Shown piece after piece: positions 1-7,167 of a DNA stretch of 64,000 bases. How positions within the stretch are numbered: the stretch's first letter is position 1; each line of letters begins with the position of its first letter. This stretch comes from Oscillospiraceae bacterium (GTDB lineage Bacteria; Bacillota; Clostridia; Oscillospirales; Ruminococcaceae): assembly GCA_018110905.1 (NCBI GenBank), contig JAGBAZ010000019.1:1-64000 (forward strand), given 5' to 3'. The translations under genes and the position numbers were made by a program. A model generated the notes under the pieces. That model was not told the origin of the DNA. It searched no databases and saw only the letters and a list, made by a program, of their open reading frames with translations.

Positions 1-173
1 AAGAGCTTAAACAAATCAAAGTCTGTTTTTTCCAAGCATCAAGTCTCACTGACTTGCTTTTACTTTTGGAATTTACTCAAATGAATACAAGGGTTTAATT
101 CTTTTTCTTCAATTCTGTTGTTCAATTTTCAAGGTCCTTCGCTTTTCGCTAACCGCTCTCTCTCGGGTCAGCT
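1..173 (-). other. rRNA operon leader (transcribed leftwards, 16S beyond window)
   Basis: Read on the minus strand, positions 134-116 give CCTTGAAAATTGAACAACA. This matches the boxA-like element that precedes rRNA genes in Firmicutes. Further downstream, positions about 73-30 form an interrupted stem (CAAGTC..GACTTG inside TTCCAA..TTGGAA), as expected of an RNase III-processed rRNA leader. No 16S sequence is inside the window. The assignment rests on the boxA-like sequence plus the promoter at 179-207 and is an inference. Confidence 0.65.
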
Positions 174-178
174 TGATT

Positions 179-207
179 AGTATATCATTCCGAAACGGAT
201 ATGTCAA
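179..207 (-). promoter_or_regulatory. Strong sigma-70-type promoter, probable rRNA P
   Basis: On the minus strand there is a perfect TTGACA (207-202), a 17-bp spacer and TATACT (184-179). An A/T-rich tract like an UP element lies just upstream (208-235). A near-consensus promoter feeding a boxA-containing leader fits a stable-RNA promoter. Confidence 0.75.
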
Positions 208-342
208 CGGTTTTTTAAAACTTTTTTTCAAAATTGCATCGCCGCCGTGTGTTCTGTGAATAACATTCCACATTTGGTTGAAACTACCAATAAATAACAC
301 CCGGTTTTCAACAAAATGCCCGGTTTTTCCACCATTTATCAA

Positions 343-390
343 CAAAAAAAGCCTTTGGAACTCAAAAAAATCATTTTTGCTCCAAAGGCT
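343..390 (-). terminator. Intrinsic terminator of the recA-recX-rimO-pgsA operon
   Basis: A 10-bp inverted repeat (AGCCTTTGGA at 350-359 with TCCAAAGGCT at 381-390) is followed on the minus strand by a T7 run. It lies 24 bp after the pgsA stop. Confidence 0.8.
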
Positions 391-413
391 AATTTATTAA
401 TTTTATTTTATAA

Positions 414-962
414 TTATTCTTTTTCTTTAAAAATATCTTTGTTCTTAATACAATAATTTATTGCCGATGTAACGGTCAGCACCGTCATTATCCAGTTGCA
501 AAAATAGGTTGTAACACCAATAATGCTTGCGTCCGCGGAAGCAGTTGCACTTTTAATAAGGATAAGAATAATGGCGACATCCTGAAAAATGGTTTTAAGT
601 TTTCCCCAGATATCTGCCGCAATAACTTTGCCTTTTGAAGTTGCAATCGTTCTGATCCCGGTAACAAGGAATTCACGCGACATAATGATTATGGTAACTG
701 CCGGATGAAGAAGTCCCGCATAGGTAAAGCAGACAAACGCCGCCATTACCATAAGTTTATCCGCAAGTGGATCCATAAGTTTTCCTAAATCGGTAACAAG
801 ATTCTGCTTTCTGGCAATATATCCGTCAAGGGCATCTGTTATTGCCGCAAGCGCAAACAGCGCCAACGTTATCCAATCACTGATTCCGCCCGTAAGAAAA
901 GATGCAACAAAAAGCGGAATCATCAAAACTCTTAAAAGAGTAAGCATGTTGGGAATATTCAC
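414..962 (-). CDS. pgsA: CDP-diacylglycerol--glycerol-3-phosphate 3-phosphatidyltransferase
   Basis: Integral membrane enzyme of anionic phospholipid synthesis. It makes phosphatidylglycerol phosphate from CDP-diacylglycerol and glycerol-3-phosphate. The CDP-alcohol phosphotransferase signature is complete: D43-x2-D46-G47-x2-A50-R51-x8-G60-x3-D64-x3-D68. The rest is mostly hydrophobic helices, and 182 residues is the usual length. I chose the GTG at 962 because AAAGGGGGG lies 6 bases upstream; a TTG three bases earlier is too close. It is the last gene of the operon, 19 bases after rimO. The rimO-pgsA-recA neighbourhood is common in Clostridia. Confidence 0.95.
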   Translation of the reverse strand: MNIPNMLTLLRVLMIPLFVASFLTGGISDWITLALFALAAITDALDGYIARKQNLVTDLGKLMDPLADKLMVMAAFVCFTYAGLLHPAVTIIIMSREFLVTGIRTIATSKGKVIAADIWGKLKTIFQDVAIILILIKSATASADASIIGVTTYFCNWIMTVLTVTSAINYCIKNKDIFKEKE

Positions 963-981
963 CAAGCGCCCCCCTTTCTAT

Positions 982-2334
982 TTATTCAGCCAATTCCCCA
1001 AGAAGGTCGTATTCGGAGGATTTGACGATTTTTACTTTTACAAAGTCACCAATGCAATGTTTTTCCGGGCTTGCAAAATAAACGATTCCGTCGATTTCCG
1101 GCGCATCCTGGGAACTTCTTCCCCGGAAAACCTTGTTTTTGTTGTCATAGCCCTCTACAACAACTTCCATTACAGAACCGACTTTTTTCTTAAGAAGCGC
1201 AGCGGAAACAGCGGTCTGTATTTCCATTATAACTTCCGCTCTGCGCTGTTTGGTCTCTTCGTCGAGCTGGTTCGGCATATCGTAAGATTTTGTGCCTTCT
1301 TCTCTGGAATATGCAAAACAGCCAAGACGGTCGAATTTCGCCTGCTTTACAAATTTGCAGAGTGCTTCAAAATCATTGTCGCTCTCGCCGGGGAATCCGG
1401 TGAGAAGGGTGGTTCGAAGGGTTATTCCCGGAACTTTTTCACGAAGATGTTTTACCATATCAATAAGTTCAGCCGGGGTGCTCTGTTTTCTGTGCATTGC
1501 TTTAAGAACCTTTTTGCTGCAATGCTGAAGCGGAATATCAAGGTATTTTACAATTTTTTCTTCGGAAGCCATTACGTCAAGAAGCTCTTCGGTAACTCTT
1601 TCCGGATATGCATAAAGGATTCTTATCCATCTTATGCCGTCGATTTTGCAGATCTGGCGGAGAAGTTCCGGAAGCATTCTTTTTCCGTAAATGTCTTCGC
1701 CGTATCTGGTGGTATCCTGCGCAATTATGATGAATTCCTCAACGCCTTTTGCGGCAAAAGCTTTGCATTCCTCAACAATGCTTTCCATGGGTCTGCTGCG
1801 GTAACGTCCGCGGATAGCTGGAATTGCGCAATAGGAACAGCGGTTGTCACAGCCGTCGGCAATTCTGATATATGCATAATAGGGATAGTTAACAAGAATC
1901 CTCTTGCCTTCCATCTCAAGATTTTCCGGAGCATAGAATTTACGGACCTTCTGTCCTTCAAGAGCCTGGCGGATGGAAGCGGCAATTTCGTCGTTTGCGC
2001 CGATTCCGAGGATTACGTCTGCTTCGGGAATAAGTTCTGCCATTTCCTCGCGGTAACGTTCCGCAAGGCATCCGGTTACAACAACAAGTTTTATATATCC
2101 CTGTTCTTTAAGCTGGCAGCACTGGAGAATATTTTCAATGGATTCGCGTTTTGCGCTTTCAATAAAACCGCAGGTATTGACAATTACAACGTCGCATTCG
2201 GCGGCATTTTCGACAATTTCAAAACCCTCTTTTTCAAGTGCGCCAAGCATAAGCTCCGCATCAACCTGGTTTTTGTTGCAACCGAGGGCAATCATTCCGA
2301 TTTTTACGGTTTCATTCGTTTCCATACAGTTCAT
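982..2334 (-). CDS. rimO: Ribosomal protein S12 methylthiotransferase RimO
   Basis: Radical-SAM methylthiotransferase that modifies an aspartate of ribosomal protein S12. The N-terminal MTTase domain starts with GCNKNQVDAE and carries cluster cysteines near residues 19, 55 and 89. The radical-SAM CxxxCxxC is at C162/C166/C169 (GCDNRCSYCAIP), and a TRAM-like RNA-binding region closes the protein. The ATG at 2334 has AGGAAG 9 bases upstream; a TTG at 2340 and an ATG at 2325 are alternatives. The start overlaps the 3' end of recX by 23 bases, which suggests translational coupling. Confidence 0.95.
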   Translation of the reverse strand: MNCMETNETVKIGMIALGCNKNQVDAELMLGALEKEGFEIVENAAECDVVIVNTCGFIESAKRESIENILQCCQLKEQGYIKLVVVTGCLAERYREEMAELIPEADVILGIGANDEIAASIRQALEGQKVRKFYAPENLEMEGKRILVNYPYYAYIRIADGCDNRCSYCAIPAIRGRYRSRPMESIVEECKAFAAKGVEEFIIIAQDTTRYGEDIYGKRMLPELLRQICKIDGIRWIRILYAYPERVTEELLDVMASEEKIVKYLDIPLQHCSKKVLKAMHRKQSTPAELIDMVKHLREKVPGITLRTTLLTGFPGESDNDFEALCKFVKQAKFDRLGCFAYSREEGTKSYDMPNQLDEETKQRRAEVIMEIQTAVSAALLKKKVGSVMEVVVEGYDNKNKVFRGRSSQDAPEIDGIVYFASPEKHCIGDFVKVKIVKSSEYDLLGELAE

Positions 2335-2827
2335 CTGCAATTTCTTCCTTTACTTTATATATCGCGTCTTTTATCATATCATATCCGTAGCCAAGACGGA
2401 AGAGCGAATTTATAACTTTTTTTGAATTTTTTTCGTCCGTAAGCTGATTTTTGTATCGGATTTCAATAATCCGCTCAAGTCTTTCCTCCGGAGAGCCGAT
2501 TTCCTCCTCCGCGGCAAAAATTGCCTGCTCGGCAATTTCTTCTTCAATTCCTTTTCTTTTAAGTTCCATTTTAAGCCTAGAAGGTCCCAAAAGTTTCATT
2601 TCCATAAGGTCATGGGCGTATTGAAAAGCATAGGCTTCGTCATCAATAAGTCCGCCGTCTTCGAGCATATCAAGAACTTCGTTCACCGTATCGGTGTTTG
2701 CAAAAACTTTGAGTTTATCAAAAAGCTCCAAACGCGAATGAGCCCTGTACTCTAACAAGTTCAGGGCTTTTTCTTTGGTCTGTTCGGTTGTAAGCTTTGT
2801 TTTCGGTTTATTCTTCGTCGTCCACAT
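2312..2827 (-). CDS. recX: Regulatory protein RecX
   Basis: Small helical protein that modulates RecA filaments. The repeated three-helix RecX pattern is visible: [13 protein letters not shown], then [15 protein letters not shown], then [14 protein letters not shown] with an acidic stretch after it. The ATG at 2827 lies inside the last codons of recA and gives 171 residues, a normal RecX length. An upstream in-frame start would overlap recA further. The recA-recX overlap of 20 bases implies coupled translation and shared SOS control. Confidence 0.9.
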   Translation of the reverse strand: MWTTKNKPKTKLTTEQTKEKALNLLEYRAHSRLELFDKLKVFANTDTVNEVLDMLEDGGLIDDEAYAFQYAHDLMEMKLLGPSRLKMELKRKGIEEEIAEQAIFAAEEEIGSPEERLERIIEIRYKNQLTDEKNSKKVINSLFRLGYGYDMIKDAIYKVKEEIADELYGNE

Positions 2828-3884
2828 CTGCTTCAATATCAATGCCGGTGGGGGCAACGCTCAGGATTTTGGATTTTTTTGCAGGCTTGGAAAGATCGGA
2901 AAGTTTATCCATGTTTGCACGAACTTTTGCTTCGATATCTTCACAAAGAGCGGTGTTTGCTCTGAGGAGTTCCTTAACATTGTCGCGTCCCTGACCAAGT
3001 CTTTCGCCGTTATAGGAGAACCATGCGCCGGATTTATCGACGATATCAAGTTTTACTGCAATATCAAGCAGTTCGCTTTCCTTGCTGATTCCCTGGCCGT
3101 ACATAATATCAAATTCCGCTTCGCGGAAAGGCGGAGCAACTTTGTTTTTAACAACTTTAACTTTGGTGTGGTTTCCGATAACGTCGCCGCCCTGTTTTAT
3201 CTGTTCCTGTTTGCGGACGTCAAGACGAACGGAAGAATAGAATTTAAGTGCACGGCCGCCGGGAGTAACTTCCGGATTTCCGTACATAACGCCGACCTTT
3301 TCACGGAGCTGGTTGATGAAAACAGCAACGCAGTTGGTTTTGCTGATAACGCCGGTAAGTTTGCGGAGCGCCTGGGACATAAGTCTTGCCTGAAGGCCAA
3401 CGTGGGTATCGCCCATAAGACCTTCGATTTCCGCCTTCGGAACCATTGCCGCAACGGAGTCCACAACGATTACGTCGATTGCGCCGGAACGAACAAGCGC
3501 TTCGGTAATTTCAAGAGCCTGTTCGCCGGTATCCGGCTGGGAAACAAGAAGGGAATCGATATCAACCCCAAGGGCTTTTGCATAAACCGGGTCGAGAGCG
3601 TGCTCAACGTCGATAAATGCGGCTTCGCCGCCTGCTTTCTGCGCGGATGCTATGATATGGAGGGCTACGGTTGTTTTACCGGAACTTTCCGGTCCGTAAA
3701 TCTCAACAATTCTTCCTCTCGGAACACCGCCGATTCCAAGGGCGCTGTCAAGAGAGATGGAACCGGTGGAAATTGCTTCCACGTTAAGAGCCGGCGCCTG
3801 GCCGAGTTTCATAACGGTTCCTTTTCCGTATTGTTTTTCAAGCTGTTTGATTGCGGTTTCAAGTGCTTCTTTTCTGTCTGCCAT
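2808..3884 (-). CDS. recA: Recombinase RecA
   Basis: DNA-dependent ATPase for homologous recombination and for the LexA co-protease function. Walker A is GPESSGKT at residues 64-71. The conserved [13 protein letters not shown] and [12 protein letters not shown] loops follow, and the tail is acidic (EADVDDEE). At 358 residues it is full length. A strong GGAGG site precedes the ATG. It is the first gene of the recA-recX-rimO-pgsA operon, with its own promoter and an SOS box upstream. The cinA gene that often sits next to recA is absent here. Confidence 0.99.
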   Translation of the reverse strand: MADRKEALETAIKQLEKQYGKGTVMKLGQAPALNVEAISTGSISLDSALGIGGVPRGRIVEIYGPESSGKTTVALHIIASAQKAGGEAAFIDVEHALDPVYAKALGVDIDSLLVSQPDTGEQALEITEALVRSGAIDVIVVDSVAAMVPKAEIEGLMGDTHVGLQARLMSQALRKLTGVISKTNCVAVFINQLREKVGVMYGNPEVTPGGRALKFYSSVRLDVRKQEQIKQGGDVIGNHTKVKVVKNKVAPPFREAEFDIMYGQGISKESELLDIAVKLDIVDKSGAWFSYNGERLGQGRDNVKELLRANTALCEDIEAKVRANMDKLSDLSKPAKKSKILSVAPTGIDIEADVDDEE

Positions 3885-3939
3885 AAAATCTCATTCCTCC
3901 ATTTTTCATAATATCCAATCGGCTTCATTTCTGCTTTAT

Positions 3940-3968
3940 AGTATAATATATAAACATTTTAAAATCAA
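3940..3968 (-). promoter_or_regulatory. recA promoter
   Basis: On the minus strand TTGATT (3968-3963), a 17-bp spacer and TATACT (3945-3940) lie about 60 bases before the recA start. Confidence 0.75.
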
Positions 3969-3987
3969 TAGCTTTGGAACAAAAAAT

Positions 3988-4001
3988 CGAACATTTGTTC
4001 T
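3988..4001 (-). promoter_or_regulatory. LexA (DinR-type) SOS box upstream of recA
   Basis: The minus-strand sequence AGAACAAATGTTCG matches 13 of 14 positions of the Gram-positive consensus CGAACRNRYGTTYG. It sits 19 bases upstream of the recA -35 hexamer. A further GGAAC half-site lies at 3976-3980. Confidence 0.8.
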
Positions 4002-4037
4002 GAATTTTTGTTTGTTGGTGCGTTTTTGTCGTCGCGT

Positions 4038-4104
4038 TAAGCCTCCCTTGTGTAAAGGGAGGTGGATTTTGCTGCAGGCAAAAGACGGAGGGATTGTGAC
4101 TCCC
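4038..4104. repeat. Dispersed intergenic repeat (CCTCCCTTG family), copy 1
   Basis: CCTCCCTT..AAGGGAGG forms a hairpin, followed by a GACGGAGGGATT segment. The same arrangement recurs at 29820. It sits between the divergent recA operon and the small gene at 4182, and has no coding potential. Confidence 0.65.
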
Positions 4105-4181
4105 GTTTCGCTCAAAAAATTCAGAATATAAAATAACAATCATATAATACTATATATACATTATATAAGGAGATGATTTTT

Positions 4182-4331
4182 TTGTTTAAGCCCGGAAAAC
4201 CCGCAGACCTCGACCGTGCCCAGCTTGATAAACTTAACGCCCTTCAGCACGAAATAACCGATACTTCCGGAAACGGCGTTATTCTTGTTGCCTATTGCAA
4301 AAACTGTTCCGGCTGCAGCGGCTGCAAATAA
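4182..4331 (+). CDS. 49-residue peptide with C-terminal CxxCxxCxxC cluster
   Basis: Not recognised. The frame starts at a TTG 9 bases after AAGGAG (4167-4172) and encodes 49 residues. An amphipathic, charged first half (KPGKPADLDRAQLDKLNAL) precedes a C-terminal cysteine array YCKNCSGCSGCK in which four Cys are spaced exactly three apart. An ATG at 4173 in the same frame abuts the ribosome site and is less likely. A TATAAT at 4143-4148 could be its promoter, and a hairpin terminator follows at 4377. The Cys array could bind a metal or cluster, or be a target for peptide modification; neither is shown, and no maturase is nearby. Confidence 0.6.
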   Translation: MFKPGKPADLDRAQLDKLNALQHEITDTSGNGVILVAYCKNCSGCSGCK

Positions 4332-4337
4332 AAACAT

Positions 4338-4374
4338 GTTTATCTTCTGTAGGGAACGGTCTTGACCGTTCCGA
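4338..4374. repeat. Dispersed palindromic repeat (TGTAGGG family), copy 1
   Basis: CTGTAGGGAACGGTC is followed by its inverted half GACCGTTCCG. A second copy with a different palindrome but the same TGTAGGG lead lies at 46043. It immediately precedes a GTGCTCA-type terminator, as the second copy also does at slightly larger distance. Confidence 0.6.
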
Positions 4375-4376
4375 AA

Positions 4377-4410
4377 CTCCCGTGCTCAAAATTTGAGCAC
4401 GAGGGTTTTT
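4377..4410 (+). terminator. GTGCTCA-family terminator, copy 1
   Basis: CCCGTGCTCAAA pairs with TTTGAGCACG, followed by AGGGTTTTT. It terminates the 49-residue peptide gene. The stem sequence is shared with hairpins at 5741, 15304, 20649, 32246 and 46149. Confidence 0.8.
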
Positions 4411-4441
4411 ATTCTTTTCCGTAATATTTTTAAAAAACGTA

Positions 4442-4497
4442 TTGACAGTTCCAGTTGATTGTATTACAATAAACTCAGTTGAATGTAATACAATCAA
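4442..4497 (+). promoter_or_regulatory. Promoter and palindromic operator of the PadR operon
   Basis: TTGACA (4442-4447), a 17-bp spacer and TACAAT (4465-4470) form a strong promoter. A perfect 13-bp inverted repeat, TTGATTGTATTAC (4455-4467) and GTAATACAATCAA (4485-4497), covers the spacer, the -10 and the transcription start region. This is what an autoregulatory PadR operator would look like. Confidence 0.8.
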
Positions 4498-4517
4498 CCA
4501 AAAGGGAGGCGAAATTT

Positions 4518-4853
4518 TTGTCCGGAAAAACCCAGATGATGAAAGGAATCCTCGAAGGCTGTGTCCTTAAGCTCCTTTCGGAAGAAAAGCTCTATTCCCA
4601 GGAGATCTGCGAAAAATTTTCCGAATTCGGCTTTAATGAAATAAGCCGCGGAACAATTCTTCCTCTTCTTTTGCGAATGGAAAACGAAGAACTCATTACA
4701 TACGAAAAAATGCCTGTTCCAAACGGCCCCGCAAGAAAATATTATTTCACAACCGAAAAAGGTCTTTCGGAACTCGGTGACTTCAGCAAAAACTGGAACG
4801 AATTTTACGTTTCCGTCTGCAAAATTATGAAAGGAGGCAGCGAAAATGAATGA
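4518..4853 (+). CDS. PadR family transcriptional regulator
   Basis: Small winged-helix repressor of 111 residues. The PadR core is clear: MMKGILEGCVLKLLS, YSQEICEKF, ISRGTILPLLLRMENEELI and the wing PARKYYFTTEKG. The TTG at 4518 is the start because GGGAGG lies 8 bases upstream and the longer frame would run through the operator. It probably represses its own promoter through the palindrome at 4455-4497. It overlaps the next gene by 8 bases; PadR genes are often paired this way with a membrane protein that signals to or is controlled by them. Confidence 0.9.
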   Translation: MSGKTQMMKGILEGCVLKLLSEEKLYSQEICEKFSEFGFNEISRGTILPLLLRMENEELITYEKMPVPNGPARKYYFTTEKGLSELGDFSKNWNEFYVSVCKIMKGGSENE

Positions 4854-5733
4854 AAAACTTTCCGGCGAATATCTTGCCGATTTTAACGAGGTAACAAAAT
4901 ATCTTAAAAAGCACGCTGCAAAGGGCGAAAAACTGAATGAAGTTCTCGATGACCTTTCGGAACTTTATTCCGACCTTGAAGCAGAAGGCGCGCCCCTTTC
5001 TTCCGTACATGAAGGCTCCGCGGAAGATTACGCAAAGGAACTTTTGGAGAATCTTCCGAAGAAGAAAGTGTTTTTTACCGCAAAGCGCCTTGCTCTGATT
5101 TTTGCCGCCATCGCGCTTGTTGCCGGAATTTATTTTTATAACAACAGTCCGCTTAAAAGAATGAACAGCGGCATAAGCTATGTCGCAAATCATCTTGATG
5201 ATTTCAATCTTGACGATACTTCCACCACATCTTACATAATCGGAATCTGGGACGGCGGAATTTCCCTTGAATCCGAAGAAAACATCGAACTTAAAGACCA
5301 CAGCCTGTTCAGTGATGGAGAAATTTTTGTCGAAGGCACCGCTTATTCCGTTTATAAAGATGCCAACCGAGGTTCAATAGTTGTTCCCTCCGTCCATGCT
5401 CCCGTCTTTTGGTCAAATCCGAAAAATTTTATTGAAAAAATTTCCGATTACGATGAAACCAGCTTCCGCACAATAGGAAATATGGATACCGACTGCGGAA
5501 TATATATGTCCCATCCGGACCGCTTCGGAACCGAAATCCTCTATCGGGGAAACCCGGCTTATTATAAAATCAACCCGGACGGTTCCGTTGATTTCAAATT
5601 TGTTTTTGAAAAAAGCGAAAGCCCCTATAACGAAAAATCCATTTATAAACTTGCGGAAGAAGGAAGCGAACTTAAACTTGCGCTTGATTGCCTTACCATA
5701 GAATGGGAATATATCAAATCCCTCTCCGAATAA
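4846..5733 (+). CDS. Membrane protein with N-terminal HAAS/DUF1700-like domain, PadR partner
   Basis: A 295-residue protein whose first 75 residues (EYLADFNEVTKYLKKH, then LSELYSDLEAEGAPL and SAEDYAKELLENL) are helical. They resemble the cytosolic HAAS/DUF1700 domains found next to PadR regulators. One membrane segment follows at about residues 83-102 (RLALIFAAIALVAGIYFY). The rest, about 190 residues, would be outside and I do not recognise it. The ATG overlaps the padR stop. A role as membrane sensor or effector of the PadR circuit is inferred from context. Confidence 0.7.
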   Translation: MNEKLSGEYLADFNEVTKYLKKHAAKGEKLNEVLDDLSELYSDLEAEGAPLSSVHEGSAEDYAKELLENLPKKKVFFTAKRLALIFAAIALVAGIYFYNNSPLKRMNSGISYVANHLDDFNLDDTSTTSYIIGIWDGGISLESEENIELKDHSLFSDGEIFVEGTAYSVYKDANRGSIVVPSVHAPVFWSNPKNFIEKISDYDETSFRTIGNMDTDCGIYMSHPDRFGTEILYRGNPAYYKINPDGSVDFKFVFEKSESPYNEKSIYKLAEEGSELKLALDCLTIEWEYIKSLSE

Positions 5734-5740
5734 ATGCAAA

Positions 5741-5777
5741 AAGCCCCGTGCTCAAAATTTGAGCACGGGGGTTTTTG
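5741..5777. terminator. GTGCTCA-family terminator, copy 2 (bidirectional)
   Basis: CCCCGTGCTCAAA pairs with TTTGAGCACGGGG, with T-runs on both sides. It lies between convergent genes ending at 5733 and 5779. Confidence 0.85.
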
Positions 5778-5778
5778 T

Positions 5779-7167
5779 TTAAACTTTCGTTTTCTTTTTG
5801 AATTTAAAAATCCGATCTCTGAAAAGAAGAATATTCATCGCTATGAAGAAAACAATAAGAATTCCAAGGGTAAGAAGCGGTTTTTTCGGCGCCAGCATTG
5901 CAAGAAGCATCATCGGGAAGCCAAAAACAATTGCCGGGAAGTTCTGGTAAACCATGTTGTCCGCAGCCGGAGTTTCAAAATCGCCGTCCATTTCGCGGAG
6001 AAGGATAGTTCCGGTGCTGGCTGTTCCGGTAAGCATACCGTACATCATAAGGAACTGTTCTTCGGCATATTTCGGGAAAAGGGTTTTCGCAACATAACGG
6101 TTATAAAAATAAGTGACGAAAAGACCGACAATTCCGAGGATGAGCATGATTCCCCAATATTGTTCAAGAACGGAAAGGCGGATCGCCGCAATTCCGGAAA
6201 CGACCATTATATCAAAGAAAAAGTTGCTTGCGCGGGTAAGAAGGAAGTTGTTCGTATATTCCCTCTGAATAGCGTTTTTCTTTTTGAGGAATTTCATTGT
6301 TTCCTTAATAAGCGTTGCGGAAAGAACGCCGAGAAGGAAGTTGAAACCGAAGATGAGCGAAGTCATTCCGGGAATAAGCTTCGAAATTCCGTTCATAAGG
6401 AAATATGTAATCATATATGTCACAATAATAAGCGCAATCTGAACGGTCATTTTATCAATGCTTTCCTGCATCGGAATTTCGTTTTCGCCCTCGATTTTTT
6501 CGTGGTTGTGTCTGTCGCTTGCTTTTTTGGCAATAACGCCTTTTCTTTTAAGAAGGTTAAGATGAACAACGCCGCCGATGCTTGCGCTTAAAAATCCAAG
6601 AGCAGCAATTGTGAGTCCAAAGCTTTTTCCGCCGTCGAAGCCGAAATCGTTTTCATAAATTCCGCCGTAGTTCATGGCCTGGCCGGTTCCCTGTCCATAT
6701 CCGAAAGGAAGAAGAACTCCCGCCGCTTCAAAGAAATCCGGAATAAAAAATCTTGCGGCAACAATGGTGATTATCATTCCGCAAACGCCCTGGAGGAGAT
6801 AGGTAGAAACAGTGGTAACGCCGGTGTTGAAAACTTCGATTGCTCTTTCCTTTGTAATCTTTCCGTCGCCGGTTTTAAGGGTCGAAGCAATAAAACCAAG
6901 GGCAAGGCAGTGATAGGTGAACATTTCAAGGGTCTTAGTTCCCGAAGAACCGAAAAACGCCGTATCGAACATAATGTCGCCGGTTATAAGCTTATATACC
7001 CAGGCAACAAGAATAAGGATTCCTCCGCCGATTACCGAAATCGGAACAAGCGAATCTTTAAGAAAGCCGACAGATTTTTTAAGAATGTTGCCGACAAGAA
7101 GGCTTGCAAGAAGAACCGCAACAACGTTAAGAGTTCCCCAAACACTATAATCCCAAAAATTTTCCAT
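5779..7167 (-). CDS. Sodium/glutamate symporter-like (GltS/ESS family) membrane protein
   Basis: 462 residues with about ten to twelve hydrophobic segments. The motif PFGYGQGTGQAMNYGG near residue 175 matches the GltS-family pore loop (GFGQGPGQA in classical members). A second half-repeat contains TGTASTGTILLREMDGD. The family performs Na+-coupled glutamate uptake, but substrate specificity is not provable here. The ATG at 7167 has GAGGG 8 bases upstream. It overlaps the preceding acyltransferase gene by 23 bases, so the two are co-translated. Confidence 0.8.
   Translation of the reverse strand: MENFWDYSVWGTLNVVAVLLASLLVGNILKKSVGFLKDSLVPISVIGGGILILVAWVYKLITGDIMFDTAFFGSSGTKTLEMFTYHCLALGFIASTLKTGDGKITKERAIEVFNTGVTTVSTYLLQGVCGMIITIVAARFFIPDFFEAAGVLLPFGYGQGTGQAMNYGGIYENDFGFDGGKSFGLTIAALGFLSASIGGVVHLNLLKRKGVIAKKASDRHNHEKIEGENEIPMQESIDKMTVQIALIIVTYMITYFLMNGISKLIPGMTSLIFGFNFLLGVLSATLIKETMKFLKKKNAIQREYTNNFLLTRASNFFFDIMVVSGIAAIRLSVLEQYWGIMLILGIVGLFVTYFYNRYVAKTLFPKYAEEQFLMMYGMLTGTASTGTILLREMDGDFETPAADNMVYQNFPAIVFGFPMMLLAMLAPKKPLLTLGILIVFFIAMNILLFRDRIFKFKKKTKV

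Noticed and set aside
334..342. TTATCAACA resembling a DnaA box
   Set aside because: A single site one base off consensus, inside a terminator region; no cluster of boxes and no dnaA or dnaN nearby.
109..345. 78-residue minus-strand frame over the rRNA promoter
   Set aside because: It would cover the promoter and leader; no family similarity and poor ribosome site.
946..2415. Long plus-strand reading frame (489 residues) opposite rimO
   Set aside because: It is antisense to a complete rimO, has no ribosome site, and the composition (many Phe, Cys, Asn) is typical of a shadow of C-ending codons.
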